A stretch of DNA of 22,144 nt from an uncultured Alistipes sp. GTDB lineage: Bacteria > Bacteroidota > Bacteroidia > Bacteroidales > Rikenellaceae. Under the pieces are notes generated by a model. That model ran no database searches. It saw only the letters and a program-made list of their open reading frames with translations, and had not been told where the DNA came from. Within the stretch, counting starts at the first letter, position 1, and every line of letters begins with the position of its first letter. Of the stretch, positions 14,269 through 21,539 are shown piece by piece. The stretch lies in assembly GCA_959604655.1 (NCBI GenBank), contig CAUHCL010000026.1, positions 1 to 22,144 on the forward strand. Reading direction: 5' to 3'. A program made the position numbers and the translations under genes.

Positions 14269-15456
14269 ATGTACGGAAAAATCAAGGAACATCTCCAAAA
14301 GGAGCTGGCCGACATCAAGGCTGCCGGCCTTTACAAAACCGAACGCGTGATCGAGTCGCCGCAGCGTGCCGAGATCGAGGTGGCAGGCAAGAAGGCTCTC
14401 AACTTCTGCGCCAACAACTATCTGGGTCTCTCGGACAACAAGCGTCTTATTGAGGCTGCCAAGAAGGCGATGGACGAGCGCGGCTTCGGTATGTCGTCGG
14501 TGCGCTTCATATGCGGCTGCCAGGATATCCACAAGCAGCTGGAAAAGGCCATAGCCGACTATTTCGGTACCGAGGACACCATCCTCTACGCCGCCTGCTT
14601 CGACGCCAACGGCGGTGTGTTCGAGCCGCTGCTCAACGAGCAGGACGCCATCATCTCCGACGCCCTGAACCATGCCTCGATCATCGACGGCGTGCGTCTG
14701 TGCAAGGCCGTGCGCTACCGCTATGCCAATGCCGACATGGACGAGCTGGAGGATTGCCTCAAGCGTGCTCAGGCACAGCGCTTCCGCGTGATCGTCACCG
14801 ACGGCGTGTTCTCGATGGACGGCAACGCCGCCCCGCTGGACAAGATCTGCGCGCTGGCCAAGCAGTACGACGCCATGGTCATGGTCGACGAGTGCCACTC
14901 GGCGGGCGTGCTGGGCAAGACGGGCCGCGGCATCACCGAGCTTTACAACCTGCGCGGCGAGGTGGATATCCTCACGGGTACCCTCGGCAAAGCCTTCGGC
15001 GGCGCGGTGGGCGGATTCACCACGGGCCGCAAGGAGATCATCGACATGCTGCGCCAGCGTTCGCGTCCCTATCTCTTCTCCAACTCGCTGCCCCCCGCAG
15101 TGGTCGGCGCAGGCATAGAGATGTTCAAGATGCTGGCCGAGAGCGACGAGCTGCACGACCGTCTGGCCGCCAACGTGGAGCACTTCCGCGCCAAGATGAT
15201 CGCCGCGGGATTCGACATCAAGCCCACGCAGTCGGCCATCTGCGCCGTGATGCTCTACGACGCCAAGTTGTCGCAGGACTTCGCCGCACGCTTGCAGGAC
15301 GAAGGCATATTCGTTACGGGATTCTACTACCCCGTCGTTCCCAAGGGTCAGGCGCGCATCCGCGTGCAGGTCTCTGCGGGCCACACCACCGAGCAGCTCG
15401 ACCGTTGCGTTGAGGCTTTCGTGAAAATCGGCAAGGAGCTTGGAGTATTGAAATAA
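14269..15456 (+). CDS. kbl: 2-amino-3-ketobutyrate CoA ligase (glycine C-acetyltransferase)
   Basis: PLP-dependent enzyme that splits 2-amino-3-oxobutyrate with CoA into glycine and acetyl-CoA, the second step of threonine breakdown through threonine dehydrogenase. The 395-residue length is standard for the alpha-oxoamine synthase family. Visible features are FCANNYLGLS (44-53), DALNHASIIDG with His135 stacking on PLP, VDECHSAGVLG with Asp207, and the Schiff-base Lys241 in TGTLGKAFGGAVGG. The partner dehydrogenase (tdh) is not in the window. Closely related 8-amino-7-oxononanoate synthase or serine palmitoyltransferase functions are less likely given the length and close match to Kbl. Isoleucine codons here are mostly ATC, unlike nhaC or mrp, suggesting high expression. 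Confidence 0.94.
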   Translation: MYGKIKEHLQKELADIKAAGLYKTERVIESPQRAEIEVAGKKALNFCANNYLGLSDNKRLIEAAKKAMDERGFGMSSVRFICGCQDIHKQLEKAIADYFGTEDTILYAACFDANGGVFEPLLNEQDAIISDALNHASIIDGVRLCKAVRYRYANADMDELEDCLKRAQAQRFRVIVTDGVFSMDGNAAPLDKICALAKQYDAMVMVDECHSAGVLGKTGRGITELYNLRGEVDILTGTLGKAFGGAVGGFTTGRKEIIDMLRQRSRPYLFSNSLPPAVVGAGIEMFKMLAESDELHDRLAANVEHFRAKMIAAGFDIKPTQSAICAVMLYDAKLSQDFAARLQDEGIFVTGFYYPVVPKGQARIRVQVSAGHTTEQLDRCVEAFVKIGKELGVLK

Positions 15457-15491
15457 AACGGGGCTGTCCGCGAGATACCCTGCCGTGCGGG

Positions 15492-15506
15492 GGCGGATTG
15501 TCCGCC
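15492..15506. repeat. Small hairpin between kbl and the Lrp gene
   Basis: GGCGGA-TTG-TCCGCC, resembling the cap hairpins of the repeat family and followed by GC-rich sequence. No T-run, so it is unlikely to be a terminator; it may be a decayed repeat. Confidence 0.35.
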
Positions 15507-15569
15507 GCTTGCCGTCGGACGAGGCGGCAACGCATGATACACTGATAAGTTTAACACAAAATCGACGCT

Positions 15570-16040
15570 ATGGCAAAGACGACATTGGATTCTACCGATA
15601 AAAAGATACTTCGCTTTCTGATAAAGAACGCACGCACGCCCTTTCTCGAAATAGCCCGCGAGTGCGGCATTTCGGGAGCGGCCATCCACCAGCGCATAAA
15701 GAAGCTGGAGGACATGGGCGTCATTCAGGGCAGCCGTCTGGTGGTCGTTCCCAAATCGCTGGGATTCGACGTATGCGCCTTTATCAGCATCCGAGTGTCG
15801 GATATTACGCGGCAGGAGGATACGGTGCAGCAGCTCAAGAAGATCCCCGAGATCGTGGAGTGCCACTACATAACGGGCTCGTACAACCTGATGGTGAAGC
15901 TCTACTGCATCGACAACGAACACCTGATGCGTACTATTTTCGACCATATCCTGCATGTGCAGGGGGTGTCGAGCACACAGACCTACATCTCGCTCAACGA
16001 GTCGTTCCAGCGCGAGATCTACGTGGATTGTCTCAACTGA
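15570..16040 (+). CDS. Lrp/AsnC-family transcriptional regulator (1)
   Basis: A 156-residue regulator with an N-terminal winged helix-turn-helix (about residues 6-65: LDSTDKKILRFLIKNARTPF, IARECGISGAAIHQRIKKLEDMG). The C-terminal RAM ligand-binding domain (about 70-150) includes PEIVECHYITGSYNLMVKLYC. Members of this family bind amino acids and act as octamers or multiples thereof. No clear promoter is seen in the 113 bases after kbl, so the two are likely co-transcribed. The threonine/glycine enzyme upstream is a plausible target, which is inference from position. A strong terminator follows. Confidence 0.93.
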   Translation: MAKTTLDSTDKKILRFLIKNARTPFLEIARECGISGAAIHQRIKKLEDMGVIQGSRLVVVPKSLGFDVCAFISIRVSDITRQEDTVQQLKKIPEIVECHYITGSYNLMVKLYCIDNEHLMRTIFDHILHVQGVSSTQTYISLNESFQREIYVDCLN

Positions 16041-16105
16041 CGTTTCGCTCGGGTGCCGTCTGTCTTGATGGGTACCTGTTGTCTTCAGGCGGGATGAACC
16101 GTTTG

Positions 16106-16137
16106 GCGGAGCCTAATTTCAGGCTCCGCTTTTTTTT
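16106..16137 (+). terminator. Rho-independent terminator of the kbl-lrp unit
   Basis: A 9-bp stem, GCGGAGCCT with AGGCTCCGC, a six-base loop, and eight T residues. Textbook form. The T8 run is followed directly by seven G residues (16138-16144). Confidence 0.92.
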
Positions 16138-16174
16138 GGGGGGGATATTTATCTTCAGCGGCCGGGGAGGCAGT

Positions 16175-16317
16175 TGTTCGGGCAGCAGCCTGCGGCCCGC
16201 GCAGTCCGCAGGACTGCATTTCTTGTTTTTTGGTGTGCTGTTCGCCGACGGCGGCAGGAATGCGACAGCAGTCCGCCGCGAGGGGGCGGCGGCGAACTGC
16301 GCGGTTCGAAGAACCGC
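16175..16317 (-). repeat. Composite hairpin-capped repeat (module B plus a deleted module A)
   Basis: Read on the minus strand: cap GCGGTTC-TTC-GAACCGC (16301-16317), module B to 16237, an AT-rich linker, a second cap GCAGTCC-TGC-GGACTGC (16201-16217), then a short remnant of module A (16175-16200). Order and spacing match locus 144-352. The inner 55 bases or so of module A are missing, with the join at the direct repeat CCGCAG. Module B is about 78/81 identical to the copy at 22012. Confidence 0.78.
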
Positions 16318-16391
16318 AAAAATACACACGCGTCAGCCAGTCCCGCGGCATAAGCGATTTCGGACAAAGGGCGGCCGCGACGACGGTTGGT

Positions 16392-16419
16392 GTTACCTTT
16401 TGTCCGAACAAACGGTAAT
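16392..16419. repeat. Degenerate copy of palindrome P
   Basis: GTTACCTTTTGT, CCGA, then ACAAACGGTAAT. The left arm and loop are identical to 92-107; the right arm has two changes. The following sequence (TATGAAAAAATACGTCATGC) resembles that at the right edge of the window (22110-22130), so the similarity extends beyond the hairpin. Confidence 0.6.
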
Positions 16420-16559
16420 GTATGAAAAAATACGTCATGCTACCGAGACGTCGGGTGAGGATTGGCATCTCAAACGTTCGTATGTTTGTGTAGTTCGGTA
16501 TTTTATCATTGTCTGCAAATAAAAAATTGATGTCGGATGAAAAAAACGCCCGAAAATTC

Positions 16560-16586
16560 GGGGGGGGGAATTTTTTTATATATTTG
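16560..16586 (+). promoter_or_regulatory. Promoter with G9 and T7 tracts in the spacer (DUF5036-like gene)
   Basis: TATATTTG (16579-16586) matches the -7 consensus, 98 bases before the ATG at 16685. The 19 bases that would form the spacer to the -33 region are G9 (16560-16568), AA, T7 and A. Homopolymer slippage would change promoter spacing. The -33 position itself (ATTC) is weak. The bases from 16420 to 16559 show nothing else recognisable. Confidence 0.55.
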
Positions 16587-16684
16587 TACCCAATCGCCAT
16601 CGGTAACGACGAATGCCGACGGAGAACCTGTTTTGACGAACGGCGACGGTTCGCATCAGTCGCAAAGAAAAACATTTTATCCGA

Positions 16685-17392
16685 ATGAAACCTCTGTTTC
16701 CGTTTGCAGCGGCACTGCTGCTGCTCTTTACCGCCGTCGGCTGCTCGAAGGACGACGCGCCGAACGATCCCGAAGGAACCGTATCGCTCAACATGCTCAA
16801 CTCCGACAACGGTCACACGTGGCTGGGCAACATGGGAGTATATATCGACAGCTCCGACAACTTCGTGTGCCGCAATTGCAGCATGGCCGAGGCGGGCCCG
16901 TCGGGCGGAATCTCGTCGATCGACCGCCTGCTGCTGAACAATCTGGCCAAGCAGATGGCCGTGCGCGAGGGCTACGGCTATGCGGTGTACAGAGACGAAG
17001 ATGTTCTCCGATTTCCTTCGGGCAAGACCGCCCTGCTGGCCGACGCCGTGTATTACCGCATGAGGGTCGAGACCCGCCTCACCGACAGCGAGACGGGTGA
17101 GTCGGTGGGTGCGCACGTGAAGTACATGGCCGACCGCGCCGAGCGCCATTCGCTGCCCATGCCCGGGGAATATGTGTACGACATGAGAAGCGCGTACAGC
17201 TACTGGGTGACCGATCTGCCGCTCGGCAAGATAGACGAGATGTTCATCGATGAGCCGCTGGTGATCTTGGAGGTGGGCGATCCCGAGAGCGGATCGGTGC
17301 TGGTTTCGCGTACCGACGGAGCGGATAGCAACATTTGCAGACTCTATATGCGTCAGAATGATGTCTGGTCGTATGTGTTGATCTATATCTGA
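16685..17392 (+). CDS. Surface lipoprotein, DUF5036-like
   Basis: A 235-residue lipoprotein. The signal peptide has a single Lys, a Leu/Phe-rich core, and lipobox TAVGC with Cys20. The next residues, SKDDA, fit the Bacteroidetes surface-export signal (Cys, any residue, Lys, two acidic residues), so outer-surface display is likely. The mature N-terminal segment GTVSLNMLNSDNGHTWLGNMGVYIDSSDNFVC resembles DUF5036 proteins from memory; the rest contains no enzyme motif that I recognise. It stands alone between the G-tract promoter and the terminator at 17415-17451. Function unknown. Confidence 0.82.
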   Translation: MKPLFPFAAALLLLFTAVGCSKDDAPNDPEGTVSLNMLNSDNGHTWLGNMGVYIDSSDNFVCRNCSMAEAGPSGGISSIDRLLLNNLAKQMAVREGYGYAVYRDEDVLRFPSGKTALLADAVYYRMRVETRLTDSETGESVGAHVKYMADRAERHSLPMPGEYVYDMRSAYSYWVTDLPLGKIDEMFIDEPLVILEVGDPESGSVLVSRTDGADSNICRLYMRQNDVWSYVLIYI

Positions 17393-17414
17393 TCTTACGT
17401 TGCGTCACGACGCG

Positions 17415-17451
17415 CGAAACGGCCGCCCGACATGTTCGGACGGCCGTTTCG
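17415..17451. terminator. Bidirectional terminator between DUF5036-like gene and metY
   Basis: Arms CGAAACGGCCG and CGGCCGTTTCG (11 bp) with an inner CCGA/TCGG extension and a five-base loop. It lies 22 bases from each of the convergent stop codons. Confidence 0.8.
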
Positions 17452-17472
17452 GCTTAAAGGGCGGGCGCGGAT

Positions 17473-18762
17473 TCAGATCTTGGCGAGAGCTTGGTCGAGA
17501 TCGGCTATTATGTCGTCGATGTGTTCGGTGCCTATGCTCAGCCGCACGGTCGACGGGGTGATGTGCTGCTGCGCCAGTTCGCGCTCGCTCATCTGCGAGT
17601 GGGTGGTGGTGTAGGGATGTATCACCAGACTCTTCACGTCGGCCACGTTGGCCAGCAGCGAGAATATCTCCAGCGAATCGATGAATTTCCACGCACTCTC
17701 CGCTCCGCCCGCGATCTCTATGGTGAAAATGCTGCCCGCACCCTGAGGGAAATATCTCTCATACAGAGCGTGGCTCGGGTGATCGGGCAGCGATGGGTGG
17801 CTGACGGAGGCCACCTTGGGGTGCCCCGCGAGGAAATCGACCGCTTTCAGCGCATTGGCCACGTGACGCTCCACGCGCAGCGACAGGGTCTCCAGCCCCT
17901 GGAGCAGGATGAAGGCGTTGAACGGCGATATGGCGGCGCCCGTGTCGCGCAGCAGCACGGCGCGTATGCGGGTCACGAACGCCGCGTCGCCCGCCACGTC
18001 GGCGAATACCGCGCCGTGGTAGTCGGGCGAGGGCTTGGCCAGGGTCGGGAACTTGTCGGCACGGGCCTTCCAGTCGAAGCGGCCGCCGTCGACTATCACG
18101 CCGCCGAGACTCGATCCGTGGCCGCCGATGAACTTGGTGGCCGAGTGCACCACCACGTCGGCGCCGTGCTCGATGGGGCGTATCAGATAGGGCGTGCCGA
18201 AGGTGTTGTCGATGATGAGCGGAATGCCGTGTCGGTGGGCCGTCGCAGCCACCGATTCTATGTCGGTGACGTCGGAGTTGGGGTTGCCGAACGTCTCGGC
18301 GTACACCGCTTTCGTCTCGGGGCGTATGGCCGCTTCGAGGGCGCGGCTGTCGTTGACGTCGACTATGGTGCATGTTATGCCCTGCAAGGCCAGAGTGTGG
18401 GTTATCAGGTTGAACGACCCGCCGTAGAGGTTGTCGGCCGCGACCACGTGGTCGCCCGCGGCGAGTATGTTTTGCAGGGCGTAGGTCACCGCCGCAGCGC
18501 CCGAGGCCACGGCGAGCGCCGCAGTGCCGCCTTCGAGAGCCGCCATGCGCCGTTCGAACACATCCTGCGTGGGGTTGGTCAGACGCCCGTAGATGTTGCC
18601 CGCGTCGCGCAGGGCGAAACGGTCGGCGGCGTGCTGCGAGTCGCGGAACACGTACGACGTGGTCTGGTATATGGGCACCGCGCGCGCGTCGGTCGCGGGG
18701 TCGGGCCGCTCCTGTCCCGCATGGAGCTGGACGGTTTCGAATCGGAGTTTTCTTGTTGTCAT
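17473..18762 (-). CDS. metY: O-acetylhomoserine sulfhydrylase (Cys/Met metabolism PLP enzyme)
   Basis: PLP enzyme making homocysteine from O-acetylhomoserine and sulfide. The 429-residue length and the segment AADRFALRDAGNIYGRLTNPTQDVFERR are typical for MetY and longer than MetB or MetC. The cofactor lysine is Lys210 in VVHSATKFIGGHGSSLGG, with Asp185 in IIDNTFGTPYLIRP binding the pyridine N. GAAAVTYALQNIL (about 88-100) precedes the PLP phosphate loop. The start was placed at the ATG beginning MTTRKLRFETVQLHAG, which is the usual N terminus; upstream in-frame sequence reads through the repeat. Transcription starts around 18924, giving a leader of about 160 bases that holds a module A repeat. 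It is divergent from an Lrp-type regulator. Confidence 0.93.
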   Translation of the reverse strand: MTTRKLRFETVQLHAGQERPDPATDARAVPIYQTTSYVFRDSQHAADRFALRDAGNIYGRLTNPTQDVFERRMAALEGGTAALAVASGAAAVTYALQNILAAGDHVVAADNLYGGSFNLITHTLALQGITCTIVDVNDSRALEAAIRPETKAVYAETFGNPNSDVTDIESVAATAHRHGIPLIIDNTFGTPYLIRPIEHGADVVVHSATKFIGGHGSSLGGVIVDGGRFDWKARADKFPTLAKPSPDYHGAVFADVAGDAAFVTRIRAVLLRDTGAAISPFNAFILLQGLETLSLRVERHVANALKAVDFLAGHPKVASVSHPSLPDHPSHALYERYFPQGAGSIFTIEIAGGAESAWKFIDSLEIFSLLANVADVKSLVIHPYTTTHSQMSERELAQQHITPSTVRLSIGTEHIDDIIADLDQALAKI

Positions 18763-18804
18763 AATTGTCGTTTTTATGAAATAATATTTATGGTTGAATG
18801 TTTT

Positions 18805-18882
18805 GCGGCTCCTTGGAGCCGCGCGAGCCGTAGCCTCGCCCCGCGGAGGCTCGCTGTCGCTTGCCCCGCAGGCTACGACTCG
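18805..18882 (+). repeat. Hairpin-capped repeat, module A, in the metY 5' leader
   Basis: Cap GCGGCTCC-TT-GGAGCCGC (18805-18822), inner stem AGCCTC/GAGGCT, and outer arms CGAGCCGTAGCCT and AGGCTACGACTCG, which pair at 12 of 13 positions plus one G-T. It is within the predicted untranslated leader of metY and would fold in the mRNA. The closest copy is at 3508-3585. Confidence 0.78.
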
Positions 18883-18930
18883 CGACCCGAAAACATGAAT
18901 CGGATAATATCCTCCGTATGTTTTCTCCTG

Positions 18931-18961
18931 CAAAATTACGATCTTAAGATTAATACGTCAA
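18931..18961 (-). promoter_or_regulatory. metY promoter with palindromic operator candidate
   Basis: Minus-strand TTG (18959-18961), 20 bases, TAATTTTG (18931-18938). The spacer contains the perfect palindrome ATCTTAAGAT (18941-18950). Its position would let a repressor block polymerase. The divergently encoded Lrp-type protein is the obvious candidate, by inference. Confidence 0.6.
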
Positions 18962-19024
18962 TGATATGGTGAAATATGGAAAATATAACTATATTTACCG
19001 TGTAAAACATTGTTTTCGACCATA

Positions 19025-19044
19025 CGGCCGCTCTGTGGCGGCCG
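19025..19044 (+). repeat. Leader hairpin before Lrp gene (2)
   Basis: CGGCCGC-TCTGTG-GCGGCCG, 7-bp stem, ending 18 bases before the ATG at 19063. A possible -7 box, TATATTTA, lies at 18990-18997. Confidence 0.45.
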
Positions 19045-19062
19045 CCCGAAGAATTTTATTCC

Positions 19063-19542
19063 ATGAACGCTTTGGACAAAACCGATATCAAGATCCAGAA
19101 GATCCTTCAGGAGAACTCGCGTCTGACGACCAAGGAGCTCGCCGCGCGCGTCAACCTCTCGCCCACTCCCGTGTTCGAACGTTTGCGCCGACTCGACGCC
19201 GAGGGGTATATCAAAAAGTACGTGGCCGTGCTGGACGCAGCCAAACTCAACTGCGGCTTCGCCGTATTCTGCCACGTGAAGCTGAGCCGCCTGAACAGCG
19301 AGGTGGCCTCGGAGTTCGAACGCGTGGTGCGCGGAATCCCCGAGGTCACCGAGTGCTACAACATATCGGGCGACTACGACTATCTGCTGAAGATACACGC
19401 TCCCGACATGAGGTATTACCGCGAGTTCCTCATCAACGTGCTGGGTGCTGTCGATAGCCTCGGGTCGTTCACGAGCACCTTCGTCATGAACGAGGTGAAG
19501 CACGATTACGGCATTCCCATCCTCGGCGACGGCAGGCCGTAG
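19063..19542 (+). CDS. Lrp/AsnC-family transcriptional regulator (2)
   Basis: A 159-residue regulator. The winged helix-turn-helix occupies about residues 3-62 (LDKTDIKIQKILQENSRLTT, LAARVNLSPTPVFERLRRLDAEGYIKKY) and the RAM domain about 66-148 (CHVKLSRLN, PEVTECYNISGDYDYLLKI). It is closer to classical Lrp in its helix-turn-helix (NLSPTPVFERLRRLE-type) than the regulator at 15570. It is divergent from metY, with a shared 300-base region that contains an ATCTTAAGAT palindrome, so control of sulfur amino-acid synthesis is plausible. That target assignment is inference. Confidence 0.94.
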   Translation: MNALDKTDIKIQKILQENSRLTTKELAARVNLSPTPVFERLRRLDAEGYIKKYVAVLDAAKLNCGFAVFCHVKLSRLNSEVASEFERVVRGIPEVTECYNISGDYDYLLKIHAPDMRYYREFLINVLGAVDSLGSFTSTFVMNEVKHDYGIPILGDGRP

Positions 19543-19569
19543 CGCGGCTGCGCGAGGCATCGTTCGGCG

Positions 19570-19620
19570 CGGCAGGGCGCGATCGCGCGACGGTGGGGAC
19601 GCGCCTGCCGAATTTTATTT
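19570..19620 (+). terminator. Probable terminator after Lrp gene (2)
   Basis: Arms CGGCAGGGCGCG and CGCGCCTGCCG pair with one bulged G, and the inner GCGCGATCGCGC can extend the fold. AATTTTATTT follows the stem. Confidence 0.6.
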
Positions 19621-19653
19621 AGCCAAAAGGTCGGACATTCATCGAATTGTGTT

Positions 19654-19661
19654 TATATTTG
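19654..19661 (+). promoter_or_regulatory. -7 promoter element of the GH123 gene
   Basis: TATATTTG, 68 bases before the ATG at 19730. It rules out the upstream in-frame GTG at 19649 as the start. The -33 region is weak. Confidence 0.6.
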
Positions 19662-19729
19662 TAACACGCGCGTGCCCGTCATGCGTGACCGATAACCGAA
19701 AAACTTTTAACCCGAATAATATTTCCGAC

Positions 19730-21472
19730 ATGAATCTATCCGAATCTATCTTCATTTCGACACTCATCGCGGCGGGAGTCGTCGCGACGGCGTGCGACAG
19801 CGTTTACGAACCCGTGGCCACCTTCGCCGAGCCCGACGATCCGACGGCCCTTTCGGCCGATGCCGAAGCGGCGTGGAACGGCGTTGGCAAGGGACTTCAC
19901 GGAGCATGGGGCGACCCCGACCTGCGTTACTCGCGCAGCGAGGTGCCGCAGCCGCTCGACGGCGAGAGCTTCGAGATCGCGGCGTGGCGCGGCGAGCGTG
20001 CCTCGGCGCAGATACTTCTGTGGACGGCCGACGGCGCCGACGGCGTGGAGTGCCGCACGGAGGATCTCAAGGGCGACGGCAAGTCGCTGCCCGCATCGAC
20101 CGTAAACACCCGTTTCGTGCGCTACACGTTGGCCGACAGTCGGTTCAGCGTGGGTGGTGAGACCATCCTTTCGCCCGACATGCTCGACACTCTGTCGCGT
20201 TTCAACATGGCGCCGCGCACCGTGCGTCCCGTGTGGGTGACGGTCGAGGTGCCGCGCGATGCCGCGGCGGGAGTCTATCGCTCGCAGATCGTGGTGACGG
20301 GGAAAGGTTGCGGCAAGGTCCGCCTGCCCCTCACGCTGGTGGTGCAGGATCACACGCTGCCCGCGCCCGAAGAGTGGAGCTACCATCTCGATCTGTGGCA
20401 GCATCCCACCTCGGTGGCCCGCGCGCAGGGGCTCGAAGTGTGGAGCGACGCCCATTTCGAGGCTATGAAACCCATCATGACCATGCTCGCCGCGGCGGGA
20501 CAGAAGGTGGTGACCGCCACTCTCAACAAGGATCCGTGGAACCACCAGTGTTACGACGGCTACGCCAACATGATCGAGTGGACCCTCCGTCGGGACGGCA
20601 CGTGGAGCTACGACTACAAGGTGTTCGACCGCTGGGTGGAGATGATGTTTTCGCTGGGCATCGACAAGATGATAAACTGCTACTCGATGGTGCCGTGGAA
20701 CTGCGAGCTCGAATATTTCGATCAGGCGCAGGACAAGACCGTAACGGTGAAGGCCGAGCCGGGTACTCCCCTCTTCCCGAAGATATGGGAACCTTTCCTG
20801 CTCGACTTCAAGAAGCACTTGGCCGACAAGGGCTGGCTGGGCATAACCAACATAGCGATGGACGAGCGTTCGCCCGAGGCGATGGACGCCGCGGTGAAGG
20901 TGCTGGAGAAGTGCGCCCCCGAAATGGGATTCGCGCTGGCCGACAACCACAAGTCGTATAAGAAGTACACCATGATGCGCGACGTGTGCGTGGCGCAGGG
21001 TCAGCCCGCCGACCATGCCGACATCGAGGCGCGCCGCGCGCAGGGATTCAGCACCACGTTCTACGTATGCTGCGGTCCGCTCTACCCCAATACGTTCACC
21101 TACTCGGCGCCGTTCGAGGCCGAGCTTCTGGGCTGGTACGGACTCGCGTGGGACTACGACGGCATGCTGCGCTGGGCCTACAACTCATGGCCCGCCGATC
21201 CGCAGATCGATTCGCGCTACGGCACGTGGAGCTCGGGCGACACCTATCTGGTCTACCCCTATGCCCGCTCGTCGGTGCGCTTCGAGCGCCTGATCGACGG
21301 CATCGAGGCTGCGGAGAAGGTGCGCGCGCTGCGTAAGGCGGGAGCCGACACCTCGGCCGTGGAGGCCGTGCTGGCCAAGATCCGCACCACCAACGTCAAC
21401 GACCACACGCAGCCGTGGAGGCAGATAACCGCCGAGGCCCGCGCCGCCCTTGCCGAGGCTTCGGCGAAGTAG
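19730..21472 (+). CDS. GH123-type glycoside hydrolase, lipoprotein (DUF4091 domain)
   Basis: A 580-residue predicted lipoprotein (lipobox VATAC, Cys22), although its N region MNLSESIF lacks the usual Lys or Arg. Residues about 75-210 form a beta-rich N-terminal domain (FEIAAWRGERASAQILLW; VPRDAAAGVYRSQIVV). The catalytic barrel spans about 215-530. The pair Asp378-Glu379 in NIAMDERSPEAM fits the adjacent Asp-Glu used by GH123 enzymes for substrate-assisted cleavage. The C-terminal part is the DUF4091 signature: FYVCCGPLYPNTFTYSAP, then ELLGWYGLAWDYDGMLRWAYNSW, then RFERLIDGIEAAEKVRAL. Characterised GH123 enzymes are beta-N-acetylgalactosaminidases acting on glycosphingolipid glycans. Here no susC/susD or other glycan genes flank it, so the substrate is open. 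Confidence 0.9.
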   Translation: MNLSESIFISTLIAAGVVATACDSVYEPVATFAEPDDPTALSADAEAAWNGVGKGLHGAWGDPDLRYSRSEVPQPLDGESFEIAAWRGERASAQILLWTADGADGVECRTEDLKGDGKSLPASTVNTRFVRYTLADSRFSVGGETILSPDMLDTLSRFNMAPRTVRPVWVTVEVPRDAAAGVYRSQIVVTGKGCGKVRLPLTLVVQDHTLPAPEEWSYHLDLWQHPTSVARAQGLEVWSDAHFEAMKPIMTMLAAAGQKVVTATLNKDPWNHQCYDGYANMIEWTLRRDGTWSYDYKVFDRWVEMMFSLGIDKMINCYSMVPWNCELEYFDQAQDKTVTVKAEPGTPLFPKIWEPFLLDFKKHLADKGWLGITNIAMDERSPEAMDAAVKVLEKCAPEMGFALADNHKSYKKYTMMRDVCVAQGQPADHADIEARRAQGFSTTFYVCCGPLYPNTFTYSAPFEAELLGWYGLAWDYDGMLRWAYNSWPADPQIDSRYGTWSSGDTYLVYPYARSSVRFERLIDGIEAAEKVRALRKAGADTSAVEAVLAKIRTTNVNDHTQPWRQITAEARAALAEASAK

Positions 21473-21508
21473 GCTGTCGCTGTCGGGGATGCGATTTCGA
21501 GTACAATC

Positions 21509-21539
21509 TGTTTGAGGTCACAATTTGTGACCTCAAACA
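21509..21539. repeat. 31-bp perfect palindrome at the truncated end of the ORF6N gene
   Basis: Arms TGTTTGAGGTCACAA and TTGTGACCTCAAACA around a single central T. Part of it encodes LRSQFVTS of the ORF6N protein, so it is partly coding, but a 15-bp perfect inverted repeat exactly where the reading frame loses its 5' half is notable. Confidence 0.8.

Noticed and set aside
14167..15384. 405-codon minus-strand frame opposite kbl
   Set aside because: Antisense shadow; kbl is unambiguous.
18763..18930. SAM riboswitch in the metY leader
   Set aside because: Expected for some metY genes, but the leader contains the module A repeat and no SAM-I or SAM-II consensus elements.
17491..18972. Long open frame on the plus strand (493 codons) opposite metY
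   Set aside because: Antisense to a gene with clear PLP-enzyme motifs. Its protein is Val/Gly/Arg/His-rich without domains, as expected for a shadow frame in GC-rich DNA.
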